This document shows, one piece after another, positions 16,482 through 24,798 of a stretch of DNA of 64,000 bases; positions within the stretch are counted from its first letter, which is position 1, and every line of letters starts with the position of its first letter. Source of the DNA: Kitasatospora sp. SUK 42 (lineage in GTDB: Bacteria > Actinomycetota > Actinomycetes > Streptomycetales > Streptomycetaceae); the NCBI RefSeq assembly GCF_015776785.2, contig NZ_LFMD02000007.1:707547-771546 (forward strand). The letters run 5' to 3'. A model generated the notes under the pieces. That model saw only the letters and a list, made by a program, of their open reading frames with translations. It did not search any database and was not told where the DNA came from. Made by a program: the position numbers and the translations under genes.

Positions 16482-17789
16482 ATGCTGCCCACCAACGGCA
16501 CCCGTCTGTCCGGCCGCACCCGCCGCGTGATCGCCGCCCTCGGCGTCGCCGGCGTCGGCCTCACCGTCCCCTGCCTCACCACCAGCACCGCCAACGCCGC
16601 GTCCGTCTCCACCTGGGACGCCGTCGCCCAGTGCGAGAGCGGCGGCAACTGGGCCATCAACACCGGCAACGGCTTCTACGGCGGGCTGCAGTTCACCTCC
16701 AGCACCTGGGCCGCCTTCGGCGGCACCGCCTACGCCGCGCAGGCCAACCAGGCCACCAAGGCGCAGCAGATCGCCGTCGCCGAGAAGGTCCTCGCCTCGC
16801 AGGGCCCGGGCGCCTGGCCCGTGTGCTCCGTCAAGGCCGGCCTGACCAAGGGCGGCACCCCGGCCGCCGTCGACACCTCGGCGGCCGCCACCGGCTCCAC
16901 CGCCACCAAGCCCACTCAGGGTCAGACCCAGGCCCCGGCCGCGAAGCCCGCCAAGCCGGCCGCGCCCTCCCAGGACCAGGCGCAGGCCTCCTCCGGCTCC
17001 GCCAAGGGCAACTGGGTGCAGAAGCGCCAGCCGCAGGCCCAGCCCCAGGCCGCTGCCCCGGCGCAGGCCCAGGGCGCCGACTACACCGTGGTCGCGGGCG
17101 ACTGGCTGTCCTCGATCGCCGACAAGCACAACGTGCAGGGCGGCTGGCAGCGGCTGTACGACCTCAATCGCAGCACCCTGGCCGAGGGCCCGGACACCAT
17201 CTACCCGGGCCAGCAGCTGAGCTTCGGCAACGGCGGCAAGGCCAAGGCCGACCAGTCCGCGAACGGTGGTGCCGTGAACGCCCAGCCGACCGCGCAGACC
17301 CAGGCCCCGGCCACCAAGCCGGCCACCAAGCCGGCTTCGAAGCCGGCCGCCCAGGCGCAGACCCAGGCGCCGAGCCAGACCCAGACGCCGAGCCAGGCGC
17401 AGACCCAGGCCCCGGCCCAGACCGCCACCGGCAGCATGGCCGCCGCGGTCGCCTTCGCCCAGTCGAAGGTCGGCCAGGCGTACGTCTACGGCGGCACCGG
17501 CAACGGCGGCTGGGACTGCTCCGGCCTGACCCAGGCCGCGCTGCGCGCCGCGGGCATCTCCGTGCCGCGCGTCGCCGCCGACCAGGCCGCCGCCAGCACC
17601 CACGTCTCGCTGGACAGCCTGCAGCCGGGCGACCTGCTCTTCTGGTCGAACAACGGCAAGGACTCCGGCGTGTACCACGTCGCGATCTACGTCGGCGGCG
17701 GCCAGTACGTCGAGGCCGCCAACCCGAGCTCGGGCGTCCGCGTCCAGAGCATCGCCAACTGGGCCCCGGACTTCGCCGGCCGGGTCTGA
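16482..17789 (+). CDS. Secreted Rpf-LysM-NlpC/P60 cell-wall hydrolase
   Basis: Exported muralytic enzyme of 435 residues. A signal peptide (1 to about 39, ending TANAA) is followed by the transglycosylase-like Rpf domain (about 41-115) with the catalytic glutamate in QCESGGNW (Glu52), a Gln/Pro/Ala linker, a LysM peptidoglycan-binding domain (about 202-250, DYTVVAGDWLSSIA), a second Gln/Thr/Pro linker with reiterated TQAP and TKPA units, and a C-terminal NlpC/P60 endopeptidase domain (about 315-435) with Cys346 in WDCSGL and His399 in YHVAIYVG. It should cut both glycan and stem peptide. ATG 16482 follows GGGAGAGGA (16463-16471). Expression is probably set by Crp and the c-di-AMP riboswitch upstream. 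Confidence 0.92.
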   Translation: MLPTNGTRLSGRTRRVIAALGVAGVGLTVPCLTTSTANAASVSTWDAVAQCESGGNWAINTGNGFYGGLQFTSSTWAAFGGTAYAAQANQATKAQQIAVAEKVLASQGPGAWPVCSVKAGLTKGGTPAAVDTSAAATGSTATKPTQGQTQAPAAKPAKPAAPSQDQAQASSGSAKGNWVQKRQPQAQPQAAAPAQAQGADYTVVAGDWLSSIADKHNVQGGWQRLYDLNRSTLAEGPDTIYPGQQLSFGNGGKAKADQSANGGAVNAQPTAQTQAPATKPATKPASKPAAQAQTQAPSQTQTPSQAQTQAPAQTATGSMAAAVAFAQSKVGQAYVYGGTGNGGWDCSGLTQAALRAAGISVPRVAADQAAASTHVSLDSLQPGDLLFWSNNGKDSGVYHVAIYVGGGQYVEAANPSSGVRVQSIANWAPDFAGRV

Positions 17790-17847
17790 GGACCGCGAAC
17801 GGCTGACGGACGACGGGAAACAGCCGACGGACAACGGATCACAGATA

Positions 17848-17872
17848 ACAGATTTCAACATCTGTCAGCTGT
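17848..17872. repeat. Hairpin repeat, copy B
   Basis: The 25-base core, ACAGATTTCA, AC, ATCTGTCAGCTGT, differs from copy A (7042-7066) at one base. The flanks (about 17795-17890) are partly self-complementary and contain CAGCCGACGG, like the arms of copy C. It lies about 60 bases after the stop of the muralytic enzyme gene and before a separate conventional terminator. Confidence 0.8.
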
Positions 17873-17896
17873 CGTCTGAACGCTGACCCACAGCCA

Positions 17897-17940
17897 CCCC
17901 CGGGAAGAGTCTGGTCGCTCCTCCCGGGGGTTCCGGCGTA
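17897..17940 (+). terminator. Terminator after the muralytic enzyme gene
   Basis: CCCCCGGGA (17897-17905) pairs with TCCCGGGGG (17932-17940), with extra GAG/CTC pairing inside the 26-base loop. It lies downstream of hairpin copy B. Confidence 0.65.
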
Positions 17941-18045
17941 CCCCGCGCCGCCGGCACCCCGGCCCTCCCCCGGATCCTGCGCAACCACGTGGTGAAACCC
18001 CGCCCCAACGGGCATGCTGCTGCTCTGCACCCGAGGAGGAGTCAC

Positions 18046-18246
18046 ATGGCCCAGATCACCATCACGCTCGACGCCAACCTCGCGATCGACGCGATGCTGC
18101 TCTCCGGCACCAAGAACCCACAGGACGCCGTCGAACTGGTCCTGCGCGACTACCTTGCCCGCGGCCGCCGCACCGAGACCCGGACCGGCGACGCGTCCGA
18201 CGGCCACCGGCTGACCGCGGAGCCCCCGACCGCCCAGGAGGGCTGA
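18046..18246 (+). CDS. VapB-like antitoxin (orphan)
   Basis: A 66-residue protein. The N-terminal ITITLDANLAIDAMLLSGT and the following AVELVLRDYLARGRR match the DUF2191/VapB antitoxin pattern: an amphipathic strand, then two helices with the A-V-E-L-xx-R core. The C-terminal 25 residues are disordered. ATG 18046 has GGAGGA at 18035-18040, a strong ribosome site. No PIN-domain toxin gene follows; the next gene is convergent malR. It may be a relic, a solitary regulator or an antitoxin acting in trans. Confidence 0.7.
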   Translation: MAQITITLDANLAIDAMLLSGTKNPQDAVELVLRDYLARGRRTETRTGDASDGHRLTAEPPTAQEG

Positions 18247-18296
18247 ACGCTCAGGAAGGCCGAGCGCTCAGGAAGGCCGACCGCGCGAACGCGGAA

Positions 18297-18330
18297 CGGG
18301 CCCCGGAGAGCAACCACCCTCCGAGGCCCG
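18297..18330. terminator. Bidirectional terminator between vapB-like gene and malR
   Basis: CGGGCC-c-CGGAG (18297-18308) pairs with CTCCG-a-GGCCCG (18319-18330) between the two convergent genes. Just to its left a 16-base unit, CGCTCAGGAAGGCCGA, occurs twice in tandem (18248-18263 and 18265-18280). Confidence 0.7.
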
Positions 18331-18365
18331 TCCACCGGTCCGTCCACCGCCCCCGCCACCGCGGC

Positions 18366-19385
18366 TCAGCGCGCGCAGGCCCCCGTGGAACCGCGCATCA
18401 CCAGCTCCGGCTGGAACATGAACTCCCCGCGCTGGGCCGCGTTCCCGCCGACCTCCTCCAGCAGCGCGTCCACCGCCGCCGTGGCCATCGCCTCGACCGG
18501 CTGGCGGATCGTGGTCAACGGCGGCTCGGTGAAGGCGATCAGCGGCGAGTCGTCGAAGCCGACCACCGACACGTCCTGCGGCACCGACAGCCCCCGCTGC
18601 CGCACCGCCCTGATCGCCCCGAGCGCCATCATGTCGCTCCCGCAGACGATCGCCGTACAGCCCTTGTCGAGCAGCGCGCCTGCCGCCGCGTGCCCGCCCT
18701 CCACGCTGAACAGCGTGTGGTGGACGAGGTCCTCGGCCTCCTCCTGGCTCCGCCCGAGCACCTCGCGCATCGCCGCCGTGAAGCCCTCAACCTTGCGCAG
18801 CACCGGAACGTACCGCCGCTGCCCGATCGCCAGCCCGATCCGCTCGTGCCCGAGTTCGGCCAGGTGCTGGACCGCCATCCACATGGCGGCCCGGTCGTCC
18901 GGCGAGATGAAGGGCGCGTCGATCTTCTCGCTGTAGCCGTTGATCAGCACGAACGGCACCCCGCGCCCGGCCAGCCGGGCGTAGCGGTCGTGGTCGGCGG
19001 TGGTGTCGGCGTGCAGCCCGGAGACGAAGACGATGCCCGCCACTCCCCGGTCGACCAGCATCTCCACCAGTTCGTCCTCGGTGGACCCGCCCGGCGTCTG
19101 GGTGCACAGCACCGGGGTGTACCCGTGCCGGCTGAGCACCTGCTCGATCACCTGCGCCAGCGCGGGGAAGATCGGGTTGCTCAGCTCCGGCGTGATCAGC
19201 CCGATCAGGCCCGCACTGCGCTGGCGCAGCCGGGTCGGCCGCTCGTAGCCGAGCACGTCGGGCGCCGCCAGCACGGTCTGCCGGGTGGCGGCGGAGACGT
19301 TCGCCTTGCCGTTGAGCACGCGGGAGACGGTGGCTTCGCTGACCCCCGCCTGTGCCGCGATGTCTGAGAGTCGCGCCGTAGTCAC
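18366..19385 (-). CDS. malR: LacI family repressor of the maltose operon (MalR-like)
   Basis: LacI/GalR-type regulator of 339 residues. The N-terminal helix-turn-helix reads LSDIAAQAGVSEATVSRVLN with hinge helix region GKANVSAATRQ, and a periplasmic-binding-protein-like sugar domain follows. It closely resembles streptomycete MalR/Reg1 in the segments RSAGLIGLITPELSNPIFPA and YTPVLCTQTPGGSTEDE. Start taken at GTG 19385 (VTTARLSD), since relatives begin there; a GTG at 19409 is possible. It lies 25 bases behind aglA on the same strand, whereas in S. coelicolor malR is at the malE end. It probably represses malE transcription through the TTGCAG-type sites near 24625-24648. Confidence 0.88.
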   Translation of the reverse strand: MTTARLSDIAAQAGVSEATVSRVLNGKANVSAATRQTVLAAPDVLGYERPTRLRQRSAGLIGLITPELSNPIFPALAQVIEQVLSRHGYTPVLCTQTPGGSTEDELVEMLVDRGVAGIVFVSGLHADTTADHDRYARLAGRGVPFVLINGYSEKIDAPFISPDDRAAMWMAVQHLAELGHERIGLAIGQRRYVPVLRKVEGFTAAMREVLGRSQEEAEDLVHHTLFSVEGGHAAAGALLDKGCTAIVCGSDMMALGAIRAVRQRGLSVPQDVSVVGFDDSPLIAFTEPPLTTIRQPVEAMATAAVDALLEEVGGNAAQRGEFMFQPELVMRGSTGACAR

Positions 19386-19410
19386 GGTCCCAGAGCCTAT
19401 TGCAACCACG

Positions 19411-21108
19411 TCAGACCGCCCACCAGCCGGTGCTGTCCGGAGCGAGCACCGTCTCGCCGCCGTCCACCACGAGTTCGGTCGAGCCGAGCAGCAGTCGGCC
19501 GGGCGCGGTGATCCGCACCGGCTCGCCGGTGGTGTTCACCGTGCAGACGAAGGAGCCGCGACGGAACGCCAGCGTGCCCTCGGGGGCGTCCAGCCACTCG
19601 ACCTCGGTGCCGGCGCCGAGGTCGGGCTGCTCCCGGCGGACGGCCAGCGCGCTGCGGTAGAGCTCCAGGGTGGAGGCCGGGTCGCCGGTCTGCGCCTCGA
19701 CGCTCAGTTCGGCCCACTCGGCGGGCTGCGGCAGCCAGGACGGCCCGCCCGCCACCGGTCCGAAGCCGTACGGGGCTTCGGTGCCGGACCACGGGATCGG
19801 GACGCGGCAGCCGTCGCGGTAGCCGTCCTGTCCGGCCTGGCGGAAGAACGACGGGTCCTGGCGGACCTCGTCCGGCAGGTCGGTGACGTCCGGCAGGCCG
19901 AGCTCCTCGCCCTGGTAGACGTACGCCGAGCCGGGCAGCGCGAGCATCAGCAGGGTGGCGGCGCGGGCGCGGCGCAGGCCGAGTTCGCGGTCGCCGGCGG
20001 TGCGGATCTGGGTGCCGAGGCCGGGCGGGTTGGCGAAGCGGGTGGCGTGCCGGGTGACGTCGTGGTTGGACAGCACCCAGGTGGTGGGGGCGTCGACCGG
20101 GCGCATCGAGTCGAGCGAGAGGTCGATCACCTCGCGCAGCGCGGCGGCGTCCCAATCGGTGCCCAGGTACTGGAAGTTGAAGGCCTGGTGCAGCTCGTCG
20201 GGGCGGACGTAGTTGGCGGTGCGCTGGACGGTCGGGGTCCAGGCCTCGGCGACGCCGATCCGCTGGCCCGGGTACTCGTCGAGGATCCGGCGCCAGGCGC
20301 GGTAGATCTCGTGCACGCCGTCCTGGTCGAAGAACGGCATGACGTCGTTGCCGAGCAGCTTGAGCTGGTCGGAGCCGCCGAGGTCGGGCAGGCCCTCGGC
20401 CTTGACCAGGCCGTGGGCGACGTCGATGCGGAAGCCGTCCACGCCCATGTCGAGCCAGAACCGCAGGATCGAGCGGAACTCGTCGGCGACCGCCGGGTTC
20501 TCCCAGTTGAAGTCGGGCTGCTCGGGGGCGAACAGGTGCAGGTACCAGTCGCCGGGGGTGCCGTCCGGGTTCTCGGTACGGGTCCAGGCCGGGCCGCCGA
20601 AGATGGACTCCCAGTCGTTGGGCGGCAGTTCGCCCTTGTCGCCCTTGCCGGGCCGGAAGTGGTAGCGGTCGCGCAGCGGGGAGCCGGGGCCCTCGCGCAG
20701 GGCGCGCTGGAACCACTCGTGCTGGTCCGAGGAGTGGTTGGGGACGAGGTCGACGATGATCCGCAATCCGAGCTCGTGGGCGTCCCGGATGAGGGCGTCG
20801 GCGTCCAGCAGGGTGCCGAACATCGGGTCCACCGCGCGGTAGTCGGCGACGTCGTAGCCGGCGTCCGCCTGCGGCGAGGCGTAGAAGGGCGAGAGCCAGA
20901 CCGCGTCCACGCCGAGGTCGCGCAGGTAGGGCAGGCGGCTGCGGATGCCGGGCAGGTCGCCCATGCCGTCGCCGTTGGAGTCGGCGAAGCTGCGCGGGTA
21001 CACCTGGTAGATGACCGCGTCCCGCCACCAGCCTCTGGACGCGCTGACGTTCGCCTCGTGAGCGGTGTCGGCGGCAGGCCGGGAGGTGTCGGCCAGGTTC
21101 TGGGTCAT
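19411..21108 (-). CDS. aglA: GH13 alpha-glucosidase
   Basis: Glycoside hydrolase family 13 enzyme of 565 residues, cytoplasmic (no signal peptide), expected to hydrolyse maltose and short maltodextrins brought in by MalEFG. Conserved regions: DLVPNHSSDQH (region I), DGFRIDVAHGL with nucleophile Asp229, AEAW with acid/base Glu288 and LSNHDVTRH with Asp350. ATG 21108 is chosen because AAGGGA lies upstream; in-frame codons up to 21180 overlap malG and lack a ribosome site. It follows malG by 55 bases and precedes malR, so it is in the mal operon. Other alpha-1,4 or alpha-1,6 specificities cannot be excluded. Confidence 0.9.
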   Translation of the reverse strand: MTQNLADTSRPAADTAHEANVSASRGWWRDAVIYQVYPRSFADSNGDGMGDLPGIRSRLPYLRDLGVDAVWLSPFYASPQADAGYDVADYRAVDPMFGTLLDADALIRDAHELGLRIIVDLVPNHSSDQHEWFQRALREGPGSPLRDRYHFRPGKGDKGELPPNDWESIFGGPAWTRTENPDGTPGDWYLHLFAPEQPDFNWENPAVADEFRSILRFWLDMGVDGFRIDVAHGLVKAEGLPDLGGSDQLKLLGNDVMPFFDQDGVHEIYRAWRRILDEYPGQRIGVAEAWTPTVQRTANYVRPDELHQAFNFQYLGTDWDAAALREVIDLSLDSMRPVDAPTTWVLSNHDVTRHATRFANPPGLGTQIRTAGDRELGLRRARAATLLMLALPGSAYVYQGEELGLPDVTDLPDEVRQDPSFFRQAGQDGYRDGCRVPIPWSGTEAPYGFGPVAGGPSWLPQPAEWAELSVEAQTGDPASTLELYRSALAVRREQPDLGAGTEVEWLDAPEGTLAFRRGSFVCTVNTTGEPVRITAPGRLLLGSTELVVDGGETVLAPDSTGWWAV

Positions 21109-21163
21109 GGACGGTATCCCTTGGGGACTAGAGGAGCGAGGAGCGCTACGACTTCGCGGCGCG

Positions 21164-22069
21164 TTACGACTTGGAGGCACCAGCGGTCAGGCCGGTGACC
21201 AGGTGGCGCTGCACCAGGTAGAAGAAGGCCGCGGAGGGGATGGCGATCAGCACGGCGGTCGCGGCCATCAGGTTCCACTGGGCGTCGTGCTCGCTGACGA
21301 AGGTCTGCAGGCCGACGGCCAGCGTGTACTTGTCGGAGCTGAGCATGAAGGTGGAGGCGAAGGGCACCTCGGCCCAGTAGGTGAGGAAGGAGTAGAACGC
21401 GGCGACCGCCAGGCCCGGGCGGGCCAGCGGCAGCACCAGCCGCCAGAAGGTGCCGAACGGGCTGAGCCCGTCGACCCGGCCGGCCTCGTCGATCTCCACC
21501 GGGATGGTGTCGAAGTAGCCCTTCAGCAGCCAGGCGCAGTACGGCACGGTGGTGGTCGAGTAGACCAGGATCAGGCCGGTGTAGCTGTCCAGCAGGCCGA
21601 GGTCGGAGAGCATCGTGTACATCGGCACGATCAGCACCGCGATCGGGAACATCTGGGTGACCAGCAGCGACCACATCAGCGGCCGGTGCCCGGGGAACTT
21701 CATCCGGGACACGGCGTAGCCGGTGGTGGCGGCGACCAGGACGCCGAAGACGGTGGTGACGCCGGAGACCAGCACGGCGTTGCCGAACCAGGTGAAGAAG
21801 TCGGTGTCGCCCAGCACGTGCTGGTAGTTCGACAGCGTGAGCTTGCCGAGGATCTGGCCGGGGTGGAGGTAGTCCGTCTTGTCCGGGCCGAGCGAGACGA
21901 AGAGGATCCACGCGACCGGGAACAGCGCGATCAGGCCGGCCACGATCAGGACGCCGTGGGACAGCGCCTTGGCCAGCGGGCTGCTCTCGCCGCGCGGGCG
22001 GACCTTGGCCGGGCGGGCGGCCGGGGCCGCGGTCGCCGCGGGGGCGGGACGTTCGGTGGTGGTGCTCAT
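21164..22069 (-). CDS. malG: Maltodextrin ABC transporter permease MalG
   Basis: Inner-membrane permease of 301 residues with an Ala/Pro-rich cytoplasmic N-terminus of about 35 residues and six hydrophobic segments. The EAA motif contacting the ATPase is EIDEAGRVDGLSPFGTFWRL with the following LPLARPG. No ATPase gene is in the cluster; in streptomycetes a shared ATPase, MsiK, encoded elsewhere, energises such sugar importers. Ribosome site GGCAGG precedes ATG 22069. Located 40 bases after malF. Confidence 0.92.
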   Translation of the reverse strand: MSTTTERPAPAATAAPAARPAKVRPRGESSPLAKALSHGVLIVAGLIALFPVAWILFVSLGPDKTDYLHPGQILGKLTLSNYQHVLGDTDFFTWFGNAVLVSGVTTVFGVLVAATTGYAVSRMKFPGHRPLMWSLLVTQMFPIAVLIVPMYTMLSDLGLLDSYTGLILVYSTTTVPYCAWLLKGYFDTIPVEIDEAGRVDGLSPFGTFWRLVLPLARPGLAVAAFYSFLTYWAEVPFASTFMLSSDKYTLAVGLQTFVSEHDAQWNLMAATAVLIAIPSAAFFYLVQRHLVTGLTAGASKS

Positions 22070-22109
22070 CGGGGTTACCTGCCTTCGTGGGTCAACTGGG
22101 TCCGGGGCC

Positions 22110-23111
22110 TCAGCCGTTGGCCTGCTCGGTGCGGGCGAGCCAGCGCCGGTAGAAGGCGGTGAAGACGATCAGGATGGACAGCAGGATCACGCCGTACGCG
22201 GCGGACTGCGCGTAGTCCCGGGGGATCTGGCCGAAGCCGAGGCGGTAGGCCCAGGTGACCAGCAGCTGGGCGTCGGGGGCGCCGGTGCCGAAGAGCAGGA
22301 AGATGACGTTGAACTGGTTGAAGGTCCAGATCACGCCGAGCAGCACGACGGTGGAGGAGACGCTGCGCAGCCCCGGCAGGGTGACGTACCGGAAGCGCTG
22401 CCACGGCGTGGCGCCGTCCATCTCGGCGGCCTCGTACAGCTCGCCCGGGATCGACTGCAGGCCGCCGAGCAGCGAGATCATCATGAACGGCACGCCGGCC
22501 CAGGTGTTCACCATGATCGCGGCCACCTTCTGCGCCCACGGCTCGGTGAGCCAGCCGGGCTCGGGCAGGTGCAGGGTGGAGAGCACGCTGTTGACGACGC
22601 CGCCGTCGGAGAGCATCAGGCGCCAGGAGAAGACGGTGACGAAGGTGGGGACGGCCCAGGGCAGGATGAGCAGCATCCGGTAGACGGCGCGCCCGCGCAG
22701 CTTCTTGTTGAGCAGCAGGGCGAGGCCCAGGCCGAGGGTGTAGTGCAGGAAGACGCAGATGGCCGTCCAGGCGATGGTCCAGACGAAGTGCGACCAGAAG
22801 CGGTCGTACGAGCCGGGGCCCCAGAGGATGTCGGCGTAGTTGTGGAAGCCGACGAACTCGTAGCTCGCCGGGATCTCGTTGACGCCGATCTTGCGGGCGA
22901 CGTTGAGGCTGTTGGCGTCGGTGAGGGTGAGCCAGATGCCTTCGACGAGCGGGTAGAGCACCAGGGCACCGAGCACCAGGACAACCGGTGCGATCATCGC
23001 GTAGGCGTACCAGTGTTTGGCGTAGGAGCGCTTGAGGCGTTCCAGCAGGCCCGGGCGCTGCTCGCGCTCCCGGCCGCCCTTGCCGGTGGCGCCCTGCACG
23101 GCGACTGACAT
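22110..23111 (-). CDS. malF: Maltodextrin ABC transporter permease MalF
   Basis: Partner permease of MalG, 333 residues, with six to seven hydrophobic segments. The EAA motif is ELYEAAEMDGATPWQRFRYVTLPGL (in part EAAEMDGATPWQRF). Residues 1-35 are cytoplasmic and basic. ATG 23111 is preferred over GTG 23120, since AGAAGG lies 8 bases upstream of the ATG. A strong hairpin (23165-23202) separates it from malE, which probably reduces its expression relative to the binding protein. Confidence 0.9.
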   Translation of the reverse strand: MSVAVQGATGKGGREREQRPGLLERLKRSYAKHWYAYAMIAPVVLVLGALVLYPLVEGIWLTLTDANSLNVARKIGVNEIPASYEFVGFHNYADILWGPGSYDRFWSHFVWTIAWTAICVFLHYTLGLGLALLLNKKLRGRAVYRMLLILPWAVPTFVTVFSWRLMLSDGGVVNSVLSTLHLPEPGWLTEPWAQKVAAIMVNTWAGVPFMMISLLGGLQSIPGELYEAAEMDGATPWQRFRYVTLPGLRSVSSTVVLLGVIWTFNQFNVIFLLFGTGAPDAQLLVTWAYRLGFGQIPRDYAQSAAYGVILLSILIVFTAFYRRWLARTEQANG

Positions 23112-23164
23112 CGTTTGCACCTTCTCGGGGGGAATTCTTCGGGGGGAGTCCTCGGTGGAGCCGA

Positions 23165-23202
23165 CCGCCCGGCCCGCCGGTCGTGACCGGCGGGCCGGGC
23201 GG
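23165..23202 (-). terminator. Intercistronic hairpin between malE and malF
   Basis: A perfect 18-bp stem (23165-23182 with 23185-23202) and a minimal loop immediately after the malE stop. Such a structure would stabilise the malE mRNA end or end part of the transcripts, giving excess binding protein over permease; the effect is known for similar operons and is inferred here. Confidence 0.75.
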
Positions 23203-23208
23203 CGGGGA

Positions 23209-24489
23209 CTACTTGGCGAAGCCCGGCAGGAGCTTGGCGTAGTCGGTGGCGACGGTGTTCAGCGCGTCCTGGGTGCTGGTGCCCTGGAGGGCCTTGCCCA
23301 GGTTGGTGCTGAGCGAGGCGAACAGCGAGCTGTACTCGGGCAGTTCGGGGCGCGGCTTGGCGCTGGACAGCACGGCCTGGAAGCCGGCGATGCCCGGGTC
23401 GGCCTTGACGTCGGCGGTGAAGGCGTCGGAGCGGGTCGGCAGGGTGGAGTTCTTCTGCGCGATGAAGGCCTGGCTCTCGGCCGAGGTCATGAAGGCGGCG
23501 AACTTCTCGGCGGCGGCCTTGTGGGCCTTGTCCGCACCGGCGTAGACCGCGATGTTGTGGCCACCGGTGGGGGCGGCCGCCTTGCCGCTGGAGCCGGCCG
23601 GGACGGCGGCGATGCCGAGGTTGTTCTTGTCGGCGAAGGCCGAGCCCTTGTAGATGTTGGTGATCTCCCAGGGGCCCTGGATGATCGCCGCGACCTTGCC
23701 GCTGTTGAAGGCGTCCATCATGTGCGCGTACGCGTCGGTGGTGACGTCGGCCTTGACCGTGCCGGGCGCGGTGAACATCGACTTGTAGGTCTCGACGGCC
23801 TTGGCGGCCTCCGGCGAGGTGATGGTGATCTTCTTGCCGGCGGCGTCGACGGTGTCGGTGCCCTCGCCGTACAGGAACGGCATCGCGTAGTAGCCGTCCG
23901 CGGCCTTCAGCCAGAAGCCGTCCACGCCGGCCTTGTCCTTGACGGCGGCGGCGTCGGCCTTCAGCTCGTCCCAGGTCTTGGGCGCCTCGGTGATGCCGGC
24001 CTTGGCGAACAGCTCCTTGTTGTAGAGCAGGCCCAGGGTGTCCGTCACCAGCGGCACGCCGTACAGCTTGCCCTCGTACGTGGCCTGCTGGATCAGGCTG
24101 GGCTGGAAGGCGGAGGTGTCGGCGGCGGCCGGGGTACCGTTCAGCGGCTCCAGGAAGCCGGCCTTGGCGAAGGCGGCGGTCCAGCCGACCTCGGAGCGGA
24201 AGACGTCCGGTGCTCCCTTGGCCCCCATGGCGGTCTGCAGCTTGTTCTGGGCCTGGTCGAACGGGACGTTGACGAAGTCGACCTTGATGTTCGAGTTGGC
24301 CGCCTCGAACTTCTTGACCAGTTCCTGGTAGCTCGGAGCCTCGTTGGTGGCGTTCGACGTGTCCCAGTACGTGAGGGTGACCGGGCCGTCGGCCTTGCCG
24401 TCCGAACCGGAGCCGCCGCTGCTGCCACAGGCAGCCATCGAGACCGCGAGGGCCGCAACGAGGGCAGAGGCCGCGATGCCACGCCGCAT
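23209..24489 (-). CDS. malE: Maltodextrin-binding lipoprotein MalE
   Basis: Extracellular solute-binding protein family 1, 426 residues, a lipoprotein: MRRGIAAS, hydrophobic core, lipobox MAAC with Cys21, then a Gly/Ser spacer. Typical blocks include VTLTYWDTS, VDFVNVPFDQAQNKLQTAM and AAIIQGPWEI. It binds maltose and maltodextrins outside the membrane for MalFG. The start at ATG 24489 follows AAGGAG. First gene of the operon malE-malF-malG-aglA-malR, preceded by MalR-type sites. Confidence 0.93.
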   Translation of the reverse strand: MRRGIAASALVAALAVSMAACGSSGGSGSDGKADGPVTLTYWDTSNATNEAPSYQELVKKFEAANSNIKVDFVNVPFDQAQNKLQTAMGAKGAPDVFRSEVGWTAAFAKAGFLEPLNGTPAAADTSAFQPSLIQQATYEGKLYGVPLVTDTLGLLYNKELFAKAGITEAPKTWDELKADAAAVKDKAGVDGFWLKAADGYYAMPFLYGEGTDTVDAAGKKITITSPEAAKAVETYKSMFTAPGTVKADVTTDAYAHMMDAFNSGKVAAIIQGPWEITNIYKGSAFADKNNLGIAAVPAGSSGKAAAPTGGHNIAVYAGADKAHKAAAEKFAAFMTSAESQAFIAQKNSTLPTRSDAFTADVKADPGIAGFQAVLSSAKPRPELPEYSSLFASLSTNLGKALQGTSTQDALNTVATDYAKLLPGFAK

Positions 24490-24624
24490 GAGAACTCCTT
24501 GGGAGGGTGGGGGTGCCCGAGATGTTCGGAGACAGGCGCATAATGGCTGCCTCGCGCCGACCGCACCGTTGCCGCCGTCGGGCTCGGAAGGAAGTTAACA
24601 GCGGCGCAATCGCGACGGAAAGTC

Positions 24625-24648
24625 CTTGCAGCAAGTTTCTGCAAGAAA
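24625..24648. promoter_or_regulatory. Putative MalR operators upstream of malE
   Basis: CTTGCAGCAAG (24625-24635) and CTGCAAG (24639-24645), the latter within the symmetric TTTCTGCAAGAAA (24636-24648), form closely spaced repeats of CTTGCAG in both orientations. CTTGCAG repeats are the known MalR-associated elements of streptomycete malE promoters. A further TTTGCAGCAG lies at about 24780, next to the divergent acetyltransferase. Confidence 0.7.
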
Positions 24649-24798
24649 CGGCGATCGTTACGCCCACGTGTCCTGGACGTAGCCGCACGGTAGTTGACGG
24701 CCCGGAGAAATGTCCGAGTTAGACCTTTTCGATCCGGTTTCGGGTGGCCGACGGAACCACCATGCGTGGCCGAAACCCGTTTGCAGCAGACTGGACGC

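Noticed and set aside
18248..18280. Tandem repeat CGCTCAGGAAGGCCGA as a CRISPR or attachment-site relic
   Set aside because: Only two units directly adjoining; no spacers, integrase or tRNA nearby. Noted only as a small duplication.
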